Shown: positions 33,942-43,026 of the stretch, in pieces
Layout of the letters: each line of letters opens with the position of its first letter
How positions within the stretch are numbered: the stretch's first letter is position 1
Assembly (NCBI RefSeq): GCF_012524075.1
Contig: NZ_JAAZUI010000023.1
Coordinates: 1 to 44,823, forward strand
DNA from: Lutibacter sp. B1
GTDB taxonomy: Bacteria > Bacteroidota > Bacteroidia > Flavobacteriales > Flavobacteriaceae
Direction: 5' to 3'
Length of the DNA: 44,823 nt
Translations under genes and position numbers: made by a program
Notes under the pieces: model-generated
The model's database searches: none
Told to the model about the DNA's origin: nothing
Seen by the model: the letters and a program-made list of their open reading frames with translations, nothing else

Positions 33942-34013
33942 AAGAAAAAGGAATTATATATTTAAGAAAAAATCAATCAAATAAATCAATATATTTTTAC
34001 ACTCCTTTTTCTT
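33942..34013 (-). repeat. Inverted repeat between HMBD and TRASH-like genes
   Basis: AAGAAAAAGGA (33942-33952) and TCCTTTTTCTT (34003-34013) can form an 11-bp stem with a 50-base loop. The arms share their core with the repeat at 33387-33465. The element starts 17 bases past the stop of the HMBD gene, so it may be a terminator or processing site. Confidence 0.45.
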
Positions 34014-34029
34014 AGCGTCAGGACTTTTA

Positions 34030-34437
34030 CTAATGTTTGTGCTCTTTATGGTCTTTTTCTGTTTTCTTTATTTCTGTTTTCTTCTCAATAAGATCCATTT
34101 TACATTTAGGACATTTTCCTGGTTTTTCTGAATTTATTTCTGGATGCATTGAACAAGTATAAGAAGTTTTCATTTTAGAATGATCCATTTTCATTTCCAT
34201 TTTTTTAAGTTTCATTCCGCATTTAGGGCAATCACCTGGTTTTTCCATTTTAACATCTGCGTGCATTGGACAGGTATAAACATTTTTCACCATCATTTTA
34301 GAATGATCCATTTTAGAATGATCCATTTTCATTTTTGTTGAATCTTTTTTCATTTTAGAATGATCCATTTGAGCATTCATTGTTGATATTCCAAACAATC
34401 CAATTGCAAATACCATTATTAAAATTTTTGTTTTCAT
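34030..34437 (-). CDS. Exported protein with two HMBD domains and MDHSKM repeats
   Basis: The 135-residue protein has a signal peptide (ending near MNAQ), several MDHSKM repeats (about 24-48 and 83-90), and two heavy-metal-binding domains: YTCPMHA...CPKCGM (54-75) and YTCSMHP...CPKCKM (93-114). The tail is Lys/His-rich (KDHKEHKH). The density of Met, His and Cys points to a periplasmic copper or silver store. The leader holds two tandem TTTTTTGTTTA units (34437-34460) and a palindrome CTATAAAGGTCTATAG (about 34467-34483) that could be an operator. Confidence 0.85.
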   Translation of the reverse strand: MKTKILIMVFAIGLFGISTMNAQMDHSKMKKDSTKMKMDHSKMDHSKMMVKNVYTCPMHADVKMEKPGDCPKCGMKLKKMEMKMDHSKMKTSYTCSMHPEINSEKPGKCPKCKMDLIEKKTEIKKTEKDHKEHKH

Positions 34438-34512
34438 TTTTTGTTTATTTTTTGTTTATTTATATACTATAAAGGTCTATAGATTTCATAATTTAGTTGT
34501 GCATAATTATGT

Positions 34513-35088
34513 TTAAATTGTATCTAATTTCCCTCGAGAGCCTATATTTTTATATTGTGTAGGCGTGATTCCTGTAATTTTTTTAAATTGACGAGATAGA
34601 TGTTGAGGACTGCTATAATTTAATTCATATGAAATTTGGCTTATCGTTAGCTCATTGTAAAAAATTAATTCTTTCACTCTTTCTATTTTCTGTTGAATAA
34701 TGTAGTTTTCAATTGTTCGTTTTTCTAATTCAGAAAATATCCTACTTAACTGACCATATTCTATTTTTAAATTTGAAGATAGGAATGTTGAATAATTTTC
34801 ATTGAACAATTTGTGCCTTTTGTGAAAGATATTCTCAATAATTAATGTTTTAATTTGATTTACTATTTTTAAATCTGATTCTTCAACTATTTCAAAACCC
34901 TCTTTCTCTAAAATTGTCTTAAGCGTTTTTAATTCATTTGTTGAAAGGTTAATTTCGAAATGAATTTTGCCTAATTCAATTAGTTCAAACATTATATTAT
35001 TTTTAATCAACTCATCTTTAATCACTTTGATACAACGATCGCATACCATATTTTTTACGGTAACTATATTTTTTTGTTCCATTATCAT
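34513..35088 (-). CDS. AraC-family regulator with N-terminal HMA domain
   Basis: The 191-residue protein joins a heavy-metal-associated fold (1-72, MVCDRC with Cys16/Cys19, strand EINLSTNEL, helix ending EKEGFEIV) to an AraC-type DNA-binding domain. The latter has TIENYIIQQKIERVKELIFY, LTISQISYELNYSSPQHLSR and QFKKITGITPTQYK. It is therefore a one-protein copper (or silver) sensor with the metal site in the cytoplasm. It sits between cusB and the HMBD gene. Translation may start at 35088 or at the second Met (35082). The target sites are not identified. Confidence 0.88.
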   Translation of the reverse strand: MIMEQKNIVTVKNMVCDRCIKVIKDELIKNNIMFELIELGKIHFEINLSTNELKTLKTILEKEGFEIVEESDLKIVNQIKTLIIENIFHKRHKLFNENYSTFLSSNLKIEYGQLSRIFSELEKRTIENYIIQQKIERVKELIFYNELTISQISYELNYSSPQHLSRQFKKITGITPTQYKNIGSRGKLDTI

Positions 35089-35154
35089 GAGTTTTTTAAT
35101 TAAACTATTTTAAAACTACCCATCAAATAATTGAAAGGTAGTTTAAAATTCTCG

Positions 35155-36930
35155 TTATTTGATTGTAGCTTCTGTACTACCACATTTAAGCATTGCTTGT
35201 CCAAAATAAGGGTTCTTAATTTCTTCATCCAAGCTTAACCAAAAAGCTCCTTTATCATTATTAGCCATTGGACAAAATTGTTTAAGCACTTTTCTATTTA
35301 CTCCAAATGTTTCAATTGATTTAATTATATTATTAGATAACGACACAAAATATTCTCTTTGAATTTTAATTTCAGTTGTGCTTGAAATTTTGTTTGAAGA
35401 GGATTTAAGTACTTCTAGAATTGGCATCCATACATTATGAGATTTACTATCTTTTAAAAGCTTCATATCCATCTTTTCAAGATTATCAATAAAAGTTATT
35501 GCGGAGGTTTGTGTAAGTTTAGTATTATCATTAACCAAAGCATCTTTTATTGCTAAATAACTGGTAAATAAGTTGCTTAATTGATCTTGAAACTTGGAAT
35601 CAACTTTAATTCGATTAACAACTTCTGTTTCTCCATTTTGGTCATTTCCAGTATCTTGCATTCCTATATGATTTTCGTGACCAGTAACTACTATTCCTCC
35701 TTCTGGACTCATCATACTTTTTTTCCCTTGAAGTTGTGCAGCGGCATCTACAGTAAAAGTTCCGTTGGTAACAATTTCTTCATTTTCAGATAAACCATTT
35801 AAAATTTCATAATGTTCACCAATTTCGTTTCCTAAAGTAACTTCTCGTAACTCAAAAATTGGTTCATCACCTTGTTTTTTAACATAAACTACAGAGCGTT
35901 TTCCGGTCCATAAAACAGAAGATTTAGGCACAGATATTATAGTTTTTTTATTGCTTTTTACATTACTTGAAGCTAACACCCCTTTGACAAACATTCCAGG
36001 TTTTAATTCTCCATTTCGATTATTTAATTCTGCTCTAACCACAACTGTTCTAGTTGAAGTATTTAGAACTGGATCTATAAATGAAATTTTCGCTTTCAGC
36101 TCTTTGTTTGGGTTTGTGTTGGTTGTAATTGTAATGTCATCCCCTTTTTTTATGGTTGAAAGTTGCTTTTCATAAGCATCAAAATCTGCCCAAACTGTAG
36201 TTAAATTTGAAATCATAAGTAAGCTTTGACCTTCCTTAACATAATTACCTTCTTCAACCATTTTTTTAGTAACTATTCCACTAACATTTGCATACACTGG
36301 AAAGTTGGTAATAATTGCTTTAGATTCTTCAATTTTATTAATCTGACTTTCAGAAAGTTTCCATAATTTTAATTTATTTCTAACAGCTTTGTACAGTGTC
36401 AAATCCTTTGTTTTTGATTCTATGGCCGTTAGTAATTCTTTTTGTGCTGTAACCAATTCAGGGGAATAAATGAGTGCTAATTGTTGTCCTTGATTCACCT
36501 TTTCTCCTGTAGAATTCACAAATAGCTTTTCAATTCTACCACCAAAATGTGCAGTTTGTATAGCATTTGTTTTTTCATTTTCATTAATTTTTCCTGAAAG
36601 CGTTAAACTACCTGCTGAATTTGTGGTATTACTAATTATGGTAGACTCAATATTTGCTAATGCTAATGCATTTTGTGACATTTTAAATTCGTTTGCTTCT
36701 AATCCATCTGCTGAAGTTTCTGCAGGAATTAAATCCATTCCACAAATTGGGCAATCACCTGGTTCTGGCTGCATAATTTGTGGATGCATTGAGCACGTCC
36801 ATTGTTGATTTTCCGTTTGAGAAGATTCGTGATTGTGTTTTTCTTCAGAGTTTGAAGAATTTCCAAATAACAACCATCCTAAAATTAGACCAGCTGTTAA
36901 TATTCCTATGTAAATTATATATTTTTTCAT
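35155..36930 (-). CDS. cusB: CusB-like RND adaptor with HMBD and DUF3347 domains
   Basis: The 591-residue adaptor has an N-terminal membrane helix (about 4-22), a heavy-metal-binding domain (WTCSMHP...CPICGM, 44-65), the adaptor core (lipoyl GGRIEKLFVNSTGEKVNQGQ, hairpin, VYANVSGIVTKKMVEEG, barrel with LKPGMFVKGV, and membrane-proximal domain to about 410), and a C-terminal DUF3347 domain (about 445-590, QFCPMANNDKGAFWLS). It accepts Cu+/Ag+ in the periplasm and passes it to the CusA-CusC channel. It begins one base after the cusC stop. Confidence 0.93.
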   Translation of the reverse strand: MKKYIIYIGILTAGLILGWLLFGNSSNSEEKHNHESSQTENQQWTCSMHPQIMQPEPGDCPICGMDLIPAETSADGLEANEFKMSQNALALANIESTIISNTTNSAGSLTLSGKINENEKTNAIQTAHFGGRIEKLFVNSTGEKVNQGQQLALIYSPELVTAQKELLTAIESKTKDLTLYKAVRNKLKLWKLSESQINKIEESKAIITNFPVYANVSGIVTKKMVEEGNYVKEGQSLLMISNLTTVWADFDAYEKQLSTIKKGDDITITTNTNPNKELKAKISFIDPVLNTSTRTVVVRAELNNRNGELKPGMFVKGVLASSNVKSNKKTIISVPKSSVLWTGKRSVVYVKKQGDEPIFELREVTLGNEIGEHYEILNGLSENEEIVTNGTFTVDAAAQLQGKKSMMSPEGGIVVTGHENHIGMQDTGNDQNGETEVVNRIKVDSKFQDQLSNLFTSYLAIKDALVNDNTKLTQTSAITFIDNLEKMDMKLLKDSKSHNVWMPILEVLKSSSNKISSTTEIKIQREYFVSLSNNIIKSIETFGVNRKVLKQFCPMANNDKGAFWLSLDEEIKNPYFGQAMLKCGSTEATIK

Positions 36931-36931
36931 C

Positions 36932-38152
36932 TTAGTTATCTTTTGTTAAAAATTCTAATGTTGATTTTTGAATTTCATACTCTTTTTCTGAAATCACTTT
37001 TTTTAATTGAAATTTTAATTGTAATTGCTGAATTTCAAGTAATTGTTCAAAATCAATTTTTGAAGTTTCATAAGCAGCTAACAATACTTTTTTTGCACTT
37101 TCTGCCTCATTAATATTTTTTATTTGTGTTGCAATTGAAACTTTTGAATTAGAAAGTTTACTTTTTGCATTTTCAAAAACGGTTTGCAATTGATTGTAGG
37201 TATTTACTTTAGTTGTTTCAATTGCTTTTTGCTCTAATTGTAATTGCTTTTGTTTAGAACTGTATTTTTTTGAAAACAATGGAAAAGAAACAGTTACCAT
37301 TGGCATCACAATATCTTTTCCGTTATCAGCAAGGTTTTCAACAGCTCTATTTTCAATAAAACCATAGTCTAAACCAATACCAATGGTTGGTAAGCCTTCT
37401 TTTTTAGTTGCCAATTCCGATTTTTCTGAGGCATTTTTCAAATTTTCCAATTGTAACAATTTTGGATTATCTGAAATTTGTTCTTTATTAAAATCTTCTG
37501 AATATATAATATTTACATTTTCAACAACTAAAACAGTACTTTTTTCATCCCTGTTGAGCAATAAATTAAATGCAATTTTTTTAGCACTCAAATTTTCTTG
37601 AACCGTACTTAATTGATTTAAAAGTTCGTTTTTTTCCATTCTAATCTTAAGAACATCTACCATAGTTGAACGATTGTTTTCCAACTCATTCAATGCCAAA
37701 CTTTCAAAAGTTTTTAGAATTTCTATATTTTCAACAAGCAATTGCTCTTTTTGGTTGAGTTCAAACAATTCAAAATAGGTAGTTTTCACATCTAAAAACA
37801 ATTTCCTTTTTGCAAATTCATAATTGTTTAATTGTGCAGCAGCATTAAATTGTGCACTTTCCTGTTTTGCATTTAAAGTTCCAAACCAAGGTAACATTTG
37901 ACTTGCCGAAATTTTTGCTTTTTGAGCCCCAACTCTTGTTTCTACCTCTTGCGCAAAATAGCCAACTGAAATGGTTGTATTTGGTAGGCTTCCTACTTCA
38001 ACAACTTTTTCTAAAGCACTTTCGTATTTATATTGAATAGCTTTTAATTCAGGATTATTTTCTGAAGCTATTTGTAAGTAGTCGTTTAACGATTGAGCTT
38101 TTACCGTTAGGGTTAGTAGAAACGCAATCATAACTATTAAATTAATTTTCAT
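36932..38152 (-). CDS. cusC: CusC-like TolC-family outer membrane channel
   Basis: The 406-residue protein has a signal peptide (ending near VKAQS) and two TolC repeats: NDYLQIASENNPELKAIQYK at the start, SASQMLPWFGTLNAKQESA, and a second half with ESAKKVLLAAYETSKIDFEQ. It is the outer membrane exit of the copper RND system. Its start overlaps the cusA end by 11 bases, so the pair is translationally coupled. Confidence 0.88.
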   Translation of the reverse strand: MKINLIVMIAFLLTLTVKAQSLNDYLQIASENNPELKAIQYKYESALEKVVEVGSLPNTTISVGYFAQEVETRVGAQKAKISASQMLPWFGTLNAKQESAQFNAAAQLNNYEFAKRKLFLDVKTTYFELFELNQKEQLLVENIEILKTFESLALNELENNRSTMVDVLKIRMEKNELLNQLSTVQENLSAKKIAFNLLLNRDEKSTVLVVENVNIIYSEDFNKEQISDNPKLLQLENLKNASEKSELATKKEGLPTIGIGLDYGFIENRAVENLADNGKDIVMPMVTVSFPLFSKKYSSKQKQLQLEQKAIETTKVNTYNQLQTVFENAKSKLSNSKVSIATQIKNINEAESAKKVLLAAYETSKIDFEQLLEIQQLQLKFQLKKVISEKEYEIQKSTLEFLTKDN

Positions 38153-41100
38153 TTGTTATTTTTTTTAATGAAATTTCTTTTTTAAAACTGAATAATACAG
38201 GCACTACAAACAAAGTAATAAGCGCAATTAACATTCCTCCAAAACTTGGAATTGCCATTGGAATCATAATATCTGATCCTCTTCCTGTAGATGTTAATAC
38301 TGGTAACAATGCAAGCATTGTTGTTGCAGTTGTCATTAAACAAGGACGAATTCTTTTTTCACCAGCTTCAATTATAGAAGCTCTTATTTCTTGTTTCGTA
38401 GTTGGTTCATTTCTTTCAAAAGTTTGAGTTAAATAGGTTGCCATCACCACTCCATCATCGGTTGCAATTCCGAACAAGGCAATAAAACCAACCCAAACAG
38501 CTACACTTAAATTAATAGGGTGCATTTGAAAAAGTTGACGAAGGTTTACGCCAAAGACATCAAAGTTCAAAAACCAAGCTTCACCATATAACCAAATCAT
38601 CATAAAACCACCCGCAAAAGCTACGGCGATTCCTGTAAACACCATTAATGAAGTTGTTACAGAACGAAATTGGAAATACAAGATTAAAAAGATTATTGCC
38701 AAGGCTAAAGGAACAACAACCGATAAGGTTTTTTCTGCCCTTAACTGGTTTTCATAAGTTCCTGTAAACTGGTAATTAATCCCTTTTGGAATTACCAATT
38801 CTCCTCTGTCTATTTGCCCTTGAATGGCAGCTTGAGCTTTTTCTACTACGGTAACTTCAGCTTCACCATCCATCTTATCAAATAATACATAGCCCACTAA
38901 AAAAGTATCTTCACTTTTAATTACTTGTGGACCTTGCTCATATTTAATTGTGACTAATTCTGCTAATGGAATTGGATTTCCACCAGGTGTAGGTACATAA
39001 ATTTTCTTTAAATCTTCAGGACTAGTACGTTTTTCTCTCGGATAACGCACTCTAACTCCATAACGTTCTCTTCCTTCTACTGTTTGAGTTAATAATTTAC
39101 CACCAATTGCAACTTCCAAAATACTTTGTACTTTGTTAATAGACAAACCATAACGCGCTAATTTTTCTCGATCAATATCAAATAACAAATACGGTTTTCC
39201 TACGATTCTATCAGCAAAAACAGCTTCTTTTTTAACACCTGGAACTTGCTTTAAAACATTTTCCAACTCTAAACCAAAAGCTTCGATTTGTGCTAAATTT
39301 TGACCTTTTACTTTAATTCCCATAGGTGCCCGCATTCCTGTTTGAAGCATCACCAAACGAGTTTCTATTGGTTGTAATTTAGGAGCTGAAGTAACACCAG
39401 GTAATTTTGTAACCCGAACTATTTCATTCCAGATATCATCAGCAGATTTTATTTGTTTACGCCAGTTTCTATAATATTCACCATCTGAATCTTTAATTAA
39501 ATTAGTGGTTTCAATTTTGGTTCCAGAAGGAATGAAGTTTCCTGCTTTAGTTTCAAACAAATCATTTTCATTAACTTTAAACTTAATCCGTTTTCCATCT
39601 TCATCTAATTTATATTCTGGCTTGTAAATTATTACATTCTCATACATAGATAATGGTGCTGGATCTAAGGCACTTTCTATTCTACCCGATTTACCAACCA
39701 CTGTTTTAATTTCTGGAATGGTTGCCACAGCCATATCTAATTGTTGTAAAACACGTTTGTTTTCAGCAATTCCAGAATGTGGCATAGAAGTTGGCATTAA
39801 TAAAAATGAACCTTCATTTAATGCCGGCATAAATTCTTTTCCTGTATTTTTCCATACACTTACACCTAATATTATAATGATGGTTGGAACGCTTAAAAAC
39901 AAAATTTTGTTATTTAAAGCCCAGTTTAAAATTTTCACATAACTTCTTCTAAACAATGTGAAAACACCAAGCAATCCAAAACAAATTACGCCTACAAAAA
40001 CTAGATTTGTGAATATAGAATTGTCAACTCCTAAAGGTCTCCAATACACACTTAGTAATGCAACAATAGTTATGGCTGATATTGTAATATTTAAGTAGTT
40101 TGCTTTTTCTTCGGTAAGAATTTCTTTTATTTTTAAAATACTTGAAACGCCGAAAGCAATTAGTAAGAATGCTACATAATAACCTCCAACAACACCAACA
40201 ATACCGGCTATAATTAATCCGATACTACCAATATATTTTCCTTTTTTCAAAGAAGGTTTCCATCCAAATAACCAAGCTGCAAAAGGTGGAATTAAAAATA
40301 AAGCTACAATTAAAGCTGAAGTTAACGCCATTGTTTTTGTAAAAGCCAATGGTCGAAATAATTTACCTTCAGCACCTATCATAGTAAATACAGGAACAAA
40401 ACTTATAATAGTGGTCATTACTGCAGTAATAATCGCACCTGATACTTCAGCAGTTGCATTATATACAACTTTATTTATCGGTAAATTGTCTTTATCCTCA
40501 TCCATATGCCTTATAACATTTTCAGATAAGATGACCCCAACATCTACCATTGTTCCAATTGCAATCGCAATACCTGACAGCGCAACAATGTTAGCATCAA
40601 CGTTAAATAATTTCATTGAAATAAAAACCATTAAAACTGCAATGGGCAATAATCCAGAAATTAAAACGGAAGCCCTAAGGTTAAAAACCATTACAATAAT
40701 TACCAAAATTGTAATTAAAATTTCCAGCGTTAAAGCTTCATCTAAAGTGTTTAATGTTTCCTGAATTAGTTCGGTTCTATCGTAAAAAGGAACAATAGTA
40801 ACTTGTGATGTACGACCATCTTTTAACACTTTTGAAGGTAAACCTGTGCTTATATCAGCTATTTGTTTTTTTACATTGGTAATCACTTCCATTGGATTTG
40901 CACCATAACGTGCTACCACAACACCTCCAACAACTTCGGCACCTTCTTTGTCTAAAATCCCACGACGTTCTGCTGGACCCAACGTAACATTCGCTACATC
41001 TTTTATTAAAATGGAAGTAAAATCTTTGGAGGTTACCACTGCGTTTTCTATATCTTCAACAGTTTTTATATAACCTAAACCACGCACTAAATATTCTGCC

Positions 41101-41831
41101 TGATTAATTTCAATGGTTTTTGCTCCAATATCTTTATTGGTATTACGTGCAGCATTTACTACTTGTTCTAGTGAAATGTTGTATTCCTTCAAAATATCTG
41201 GATCTACATCTATTTGATATTCTTGCACGTAACCACCAATAGAAGCAACTTCAGAAACTCCCGAAGCCGAAGAAAGCGCATATTTCACATAATAATCTTG
41301 TATGCTTCGTAATTCGTGTAAATCCCAGCCACCAGTTACATTTCCTTGTTCATCTCTTCCTTCTAAAGTGTACCAGTAAATTTGTCCCAAACCAGTTGCG
41401 TCTGGACCTAATGCTGGTTGAACATCGTTTGGAAGTAATCCACTTGGAAGTGAATTTAATTTTTCTAAAATTCGACTTCGACTCCAGTAAAATTCAATAT
41501 CCTCTTCAAAAATGATATATATGCTGGAAAAACCAAACATAGAAGAACTTCTAATTGTTTTAACACCTGGAATTCCCAATAAGGAGGTTGTAAGTGGGTA
41601 GGTAATTTGATCTTCAATATCTTGTGGAGATCTTCCGCCCCATTTGGTGAAAACGATTTGTTGATTTTCTCCAATATCTGGAATGGCATCAACTGCCACT
41701 GGGTTTCTTGGAATACTTCCGGTATTCCAATCAAATGGAGCTGTTGAAACTCCCCATCCAATGAATAGCAATAATAATAATACAGCTACTAATTTATTTT
41801 CTATTAAAAATTTAATGCTTTTATTTAACAT
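38142..41831 (-). CDS. cusA: CusA-like heavy-metal RND permease (1229 aa)
   Basis: This proton-driven HME-RND permease exports Cu+/Ag+. The 1229 residues start with a membrane helix, then VDAIPDIGENQQIVFTKWGG (the HME start), the porter domain, helix 4 with GTMVDVGVILSEN, an inserted block of extra membrane segments (about 510-620, SIGLIIAGIVGVVGGYYVAF), and a second porter loop containing LQTGMRAPMGIKVKG with candidate Met ligands. It is longer than E. coli CusA (about 1047) because of the insert, which is common in Bacteroidota. It heads the cusACB group. Confidence 0.93.
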   Translation of the reverse strand: MLNKSIKFLIENKLVAVLLLLLFIGWGVSTAPFDWNTGSIPRNPVAVDAIPDIGENQQIVFTKWGGRSPQDIEDQITYPLTTSLLGIPGVKTIRSSSMFGFSSIYIIFEEDIEFYWSRSRILEKLNSLPSGLLPNDVQPALGPDATGLGQIYWYTLEGRDEQGNVTGGWDLHELRSIQDYYVKYALSSASGVSEVASIGGYVQEYQIDVDPDILKEYNISLEQVVNAARNTNKDIGAKTIEINQAEYLVRGLGYIKTVEDIENAVVTSKDFTSILIKDVANVTLGPAERRGILDKEGAEVVGGVVVARYGANPMEVITNVKKQIADISTGLPSKVLKDGRTSQVTIVPFYDRTELIQETLNTLDEALTLEILITILVIIVMVFNLRASVLISGLLPIAVLMVFISMKLFNVDANIVALSGIAIAIGTMVDVGVILSENVIRHMDEDKDNLPINKVVYNATAEVSGAIITAVMTTIISFVPVFTMIGAEGKLFRPLAFTKTMALTSALIVALFLIPPFAAWLFGWKPSLKKGKYIGSIGLIIAGIVGVVGGYYVAFLLIAFGVSSILKIKEILTEEKANYLNITISAITIVALLSVYWRPLGVDNSIFTNLVFVGVICFGLLGVFTLFRRSYVKILNWALNNKILFLSVPTIIIILGVSVWKNTGKEFMPALNEGSFLLMPTSMPHSGIAENKRVLQQLDMAVATIPEIKTVVGKSGRIESALDPAPLSMYENVIIYKPEYKLDEDGKRIKFKVNENDLFETKAGNFIPSGTKIETTNLIKDSDGEYYRNWRKQIKSADDIWNEIVRVTKLPGVTSAPKLQPIETRLVMLQTGMRAPMGIKVKGQNLAQIEAFGLELENVLKQVPGVKKEAVFADRIVGKPYLLFDIDREKLARYGLSINKVQSILEVAIGGKLLTQTVEGRERYGVRVRYPREKRTSPEDLKKIYVPTPGGNPIPLAELVTIKYEQGPQVIKSEDTFLVGYVLFDKMDGEAEVTVVEKAQAAIQGQIDRGELVIPKGINYQFTGTYENQLRAEKTLSVVVPLALAIIFLILYFQFRSVTTSLMVFTGIAVAFAGGFMMIWLYGEAWFLNFDVFGVNLRQLFQMHPINLSVAVWVGFIALFGIATDDGVVMATYLTQTFERNEPTTKQEIRASIIEAGEKRIRPCLMTTATTMLALLPVLTSTGRGSDIMIPMAIPSFGGMLIALITLFVVPVLFSFKKEISLKKITNEN

Positions 41832-41905
41832 TTTTATATGTATTGATATGTTTTAAATAACATTTTAGATTTCGTTAAAAAACTAAAACATACGTTAACT
41901 TGGTC

Positions 41906-41923
41906 TAAATCATTTCTGATTTA
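41906..41923 (-). promoter_or_regulatory. Perfect inverted repeat upstream of cusA
   Basis: TAAATCA-TTTC-TGATTTA lies 75 bases before the cusA start and 53 bases after the HYC_CC_PP stop. There is no T run after it, so it is more like an operator than a terminator. It could be a site for the HMA-AraC regulator, though AraC proteins usually bind direct repeats. Confidence 0.35.
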
Positions 41924-41976
41924 AACACAACTATGCCTTAACAAATAAAAATTTGCTAAAACTCAATACTATAAAA

Positions 41977-42390
41977 TCAAATTAAAAATACTTGATCAAG
42001 AACTTGGATGTCCGTGACAATAAGTGGAGGTGAATAATTTTTAAAAGGAACAATATTTTTGTCTAATCCTTCAAATAAATTAATATAAGAATAAATAAAA
42101 GAAGCAATAAATAATTGTTGCTCAAAGTCTAAATTAACAACTTGAATATTCAACCCATTTTGACCTTCAACAATCTTATTTATATCTTTACAACAATCTT
42201 CTTTTTCGAAATTACAATCTTCTGTAGATGACGGCATATCCATCTCCATTTCACAAGAATCCGCTTCAAAAAACATAGCTACATCTACTAAGTCACCACC
42301 ACAGTAGTGTTCACTTATAGTAAATGACATTGTGGAAAAAAGAACCACAAAAGCCATTAAAAAAGCTGATATTTTTTTAAATGATTGCAT
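41977..42390 (-). CDS. HYC_CC_PP family protein (copy 2)
   Basis: I place the start at MQSFKKISAFLMAF (42390); an ATG at 42405 would add five residues. The protein has a signal segment, HYC (SEHYCGG), CC (KEDCCKD) and PP (NYSPPLI). The Met/Asp/Cys stretch CEMEMDMPSSTEDC may bind copper. It is the first gene of the copper transcript, as its paralogue (21470) stands next to the zinc-side genes. A TAnnTTTG box lies at 42403-42410. In 42411-42760 I see no gene. Confidence 0.8.
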   Translation of the reverse strand: MQSFKKISAFLMAFVVLFSTMSFTISEHYCGGDLVDVAMFFEADSCEMEMDMPSSTEDCNFEKEDCCKDINKIVEGQNGLNIQVVNLDFEQQLFIASFIYSYINLFEGLDKNIVPFKNYSPPLIVTDIQVLDQVFLI

Positions 42391-42760
42391 AATAATTAAA
42401 TGCAAAGTTAATTATTTATTTCAAAAATATATTAAAATACTGTTAAAGTTGAAAATAAAATTTTACAACAACAGCTATATCTCAATGGTAATCAGCTTAT
42501 TATAAGTTGTTTTTCTTACTCTAAATTACATTCTTTTATCAATTGAGTTTTGATTAAAACTAATTAAGTTAAACATTGCTCTCATTCGAATGCGACTCTA
42601 CTTTCAGGCTTGAAATAAAAAATTCAACATTTTTTTTAAGACATATACTACATTTTTTAAATGCGGGGCTGAAATATTAATACACTTTCTGTTGAGTTTC
42701 TATCATTACTTTTTAGTTTTCTTAATTTGTCTTCAAATATAAAAGCAAGATTGATGTACC

Positions 42761-42952
42761 AGTCTTTTAATGGAAGTCTTTTATGAGTTTAACTTCTGTG
42801 GATATTGTATAATAATTAACTTTCCTTTCGAAGCAATCAAGGTTGCTATTTATCAAAAGGCATTATTCGAACTGAAAATTCATAGGGATTAAAGACAAAT
42901 AGAAGAGATTAGCATCAATAAAAATGTTGTCATCAAAATAGCAAGATGTTGT
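42761..42952 (+). repeat. Right copy of the direct repeat bracketing the metal cluster
   Basis: This is the partner of 161-352, in the same orientation and 42,600 bases away. Its first 73 bases match without gaps at 59 positions. In translation it reads SLLMEVFYEFNFCGYCIIIN and FELKIHRD before a stop, so it preserves more of the presumed coding frame than the left copy. Confidence 0.6.
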
Positions 42953-42967
42953 ACCTATGTTGTACCT
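42947..42967 (+). repeat. Two tandem TGTTGTACCT units
   Basis: TGTTGTACCT occurs at 42947-42956 and 42958-42967, with an 11-bp period, between the right repeat and the tRNA terminator. Short direct repeats beside a tRNA gene are often arm sites of tyrosine integrases, but no integrase is present. Confidence 0.5.
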
Positions 42968-42993
42968 GTCGTTTTTCTAAATCAATTTTAAAC

Positions 42994-43025
42994 AAAAAAA
43001 GCCGAAGATTTCTCTTCGACTTTTT
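42994..43025 (-). terminator. Terminator of tRNA-Leu
   Basis: On the minus strand GTCGAAGAGAAATCTTCGGC forms a hairpin followed by TTTTTTT, directly after the tRNA 3' end. T runs on both sides make it usable in either direction. Confidence 0.8.
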
Positions 43026-43026
43026 G

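Noticed and set aside
42388-42404. TGCA-N11-TGCA near the HYC_CC_PP copy 2 start as a fifth operator
   Set aside because: The spacing is 11 rather than 7 and it overlaps the start codon, so it does not fit the other four sites.
42411-42760. Coding remnant left of the right direct repeat
   Set aside because: Short frames such as CLKKNVEFFISSLKVESHSN are visible on the minus strand, but I cannot tie them to a family.
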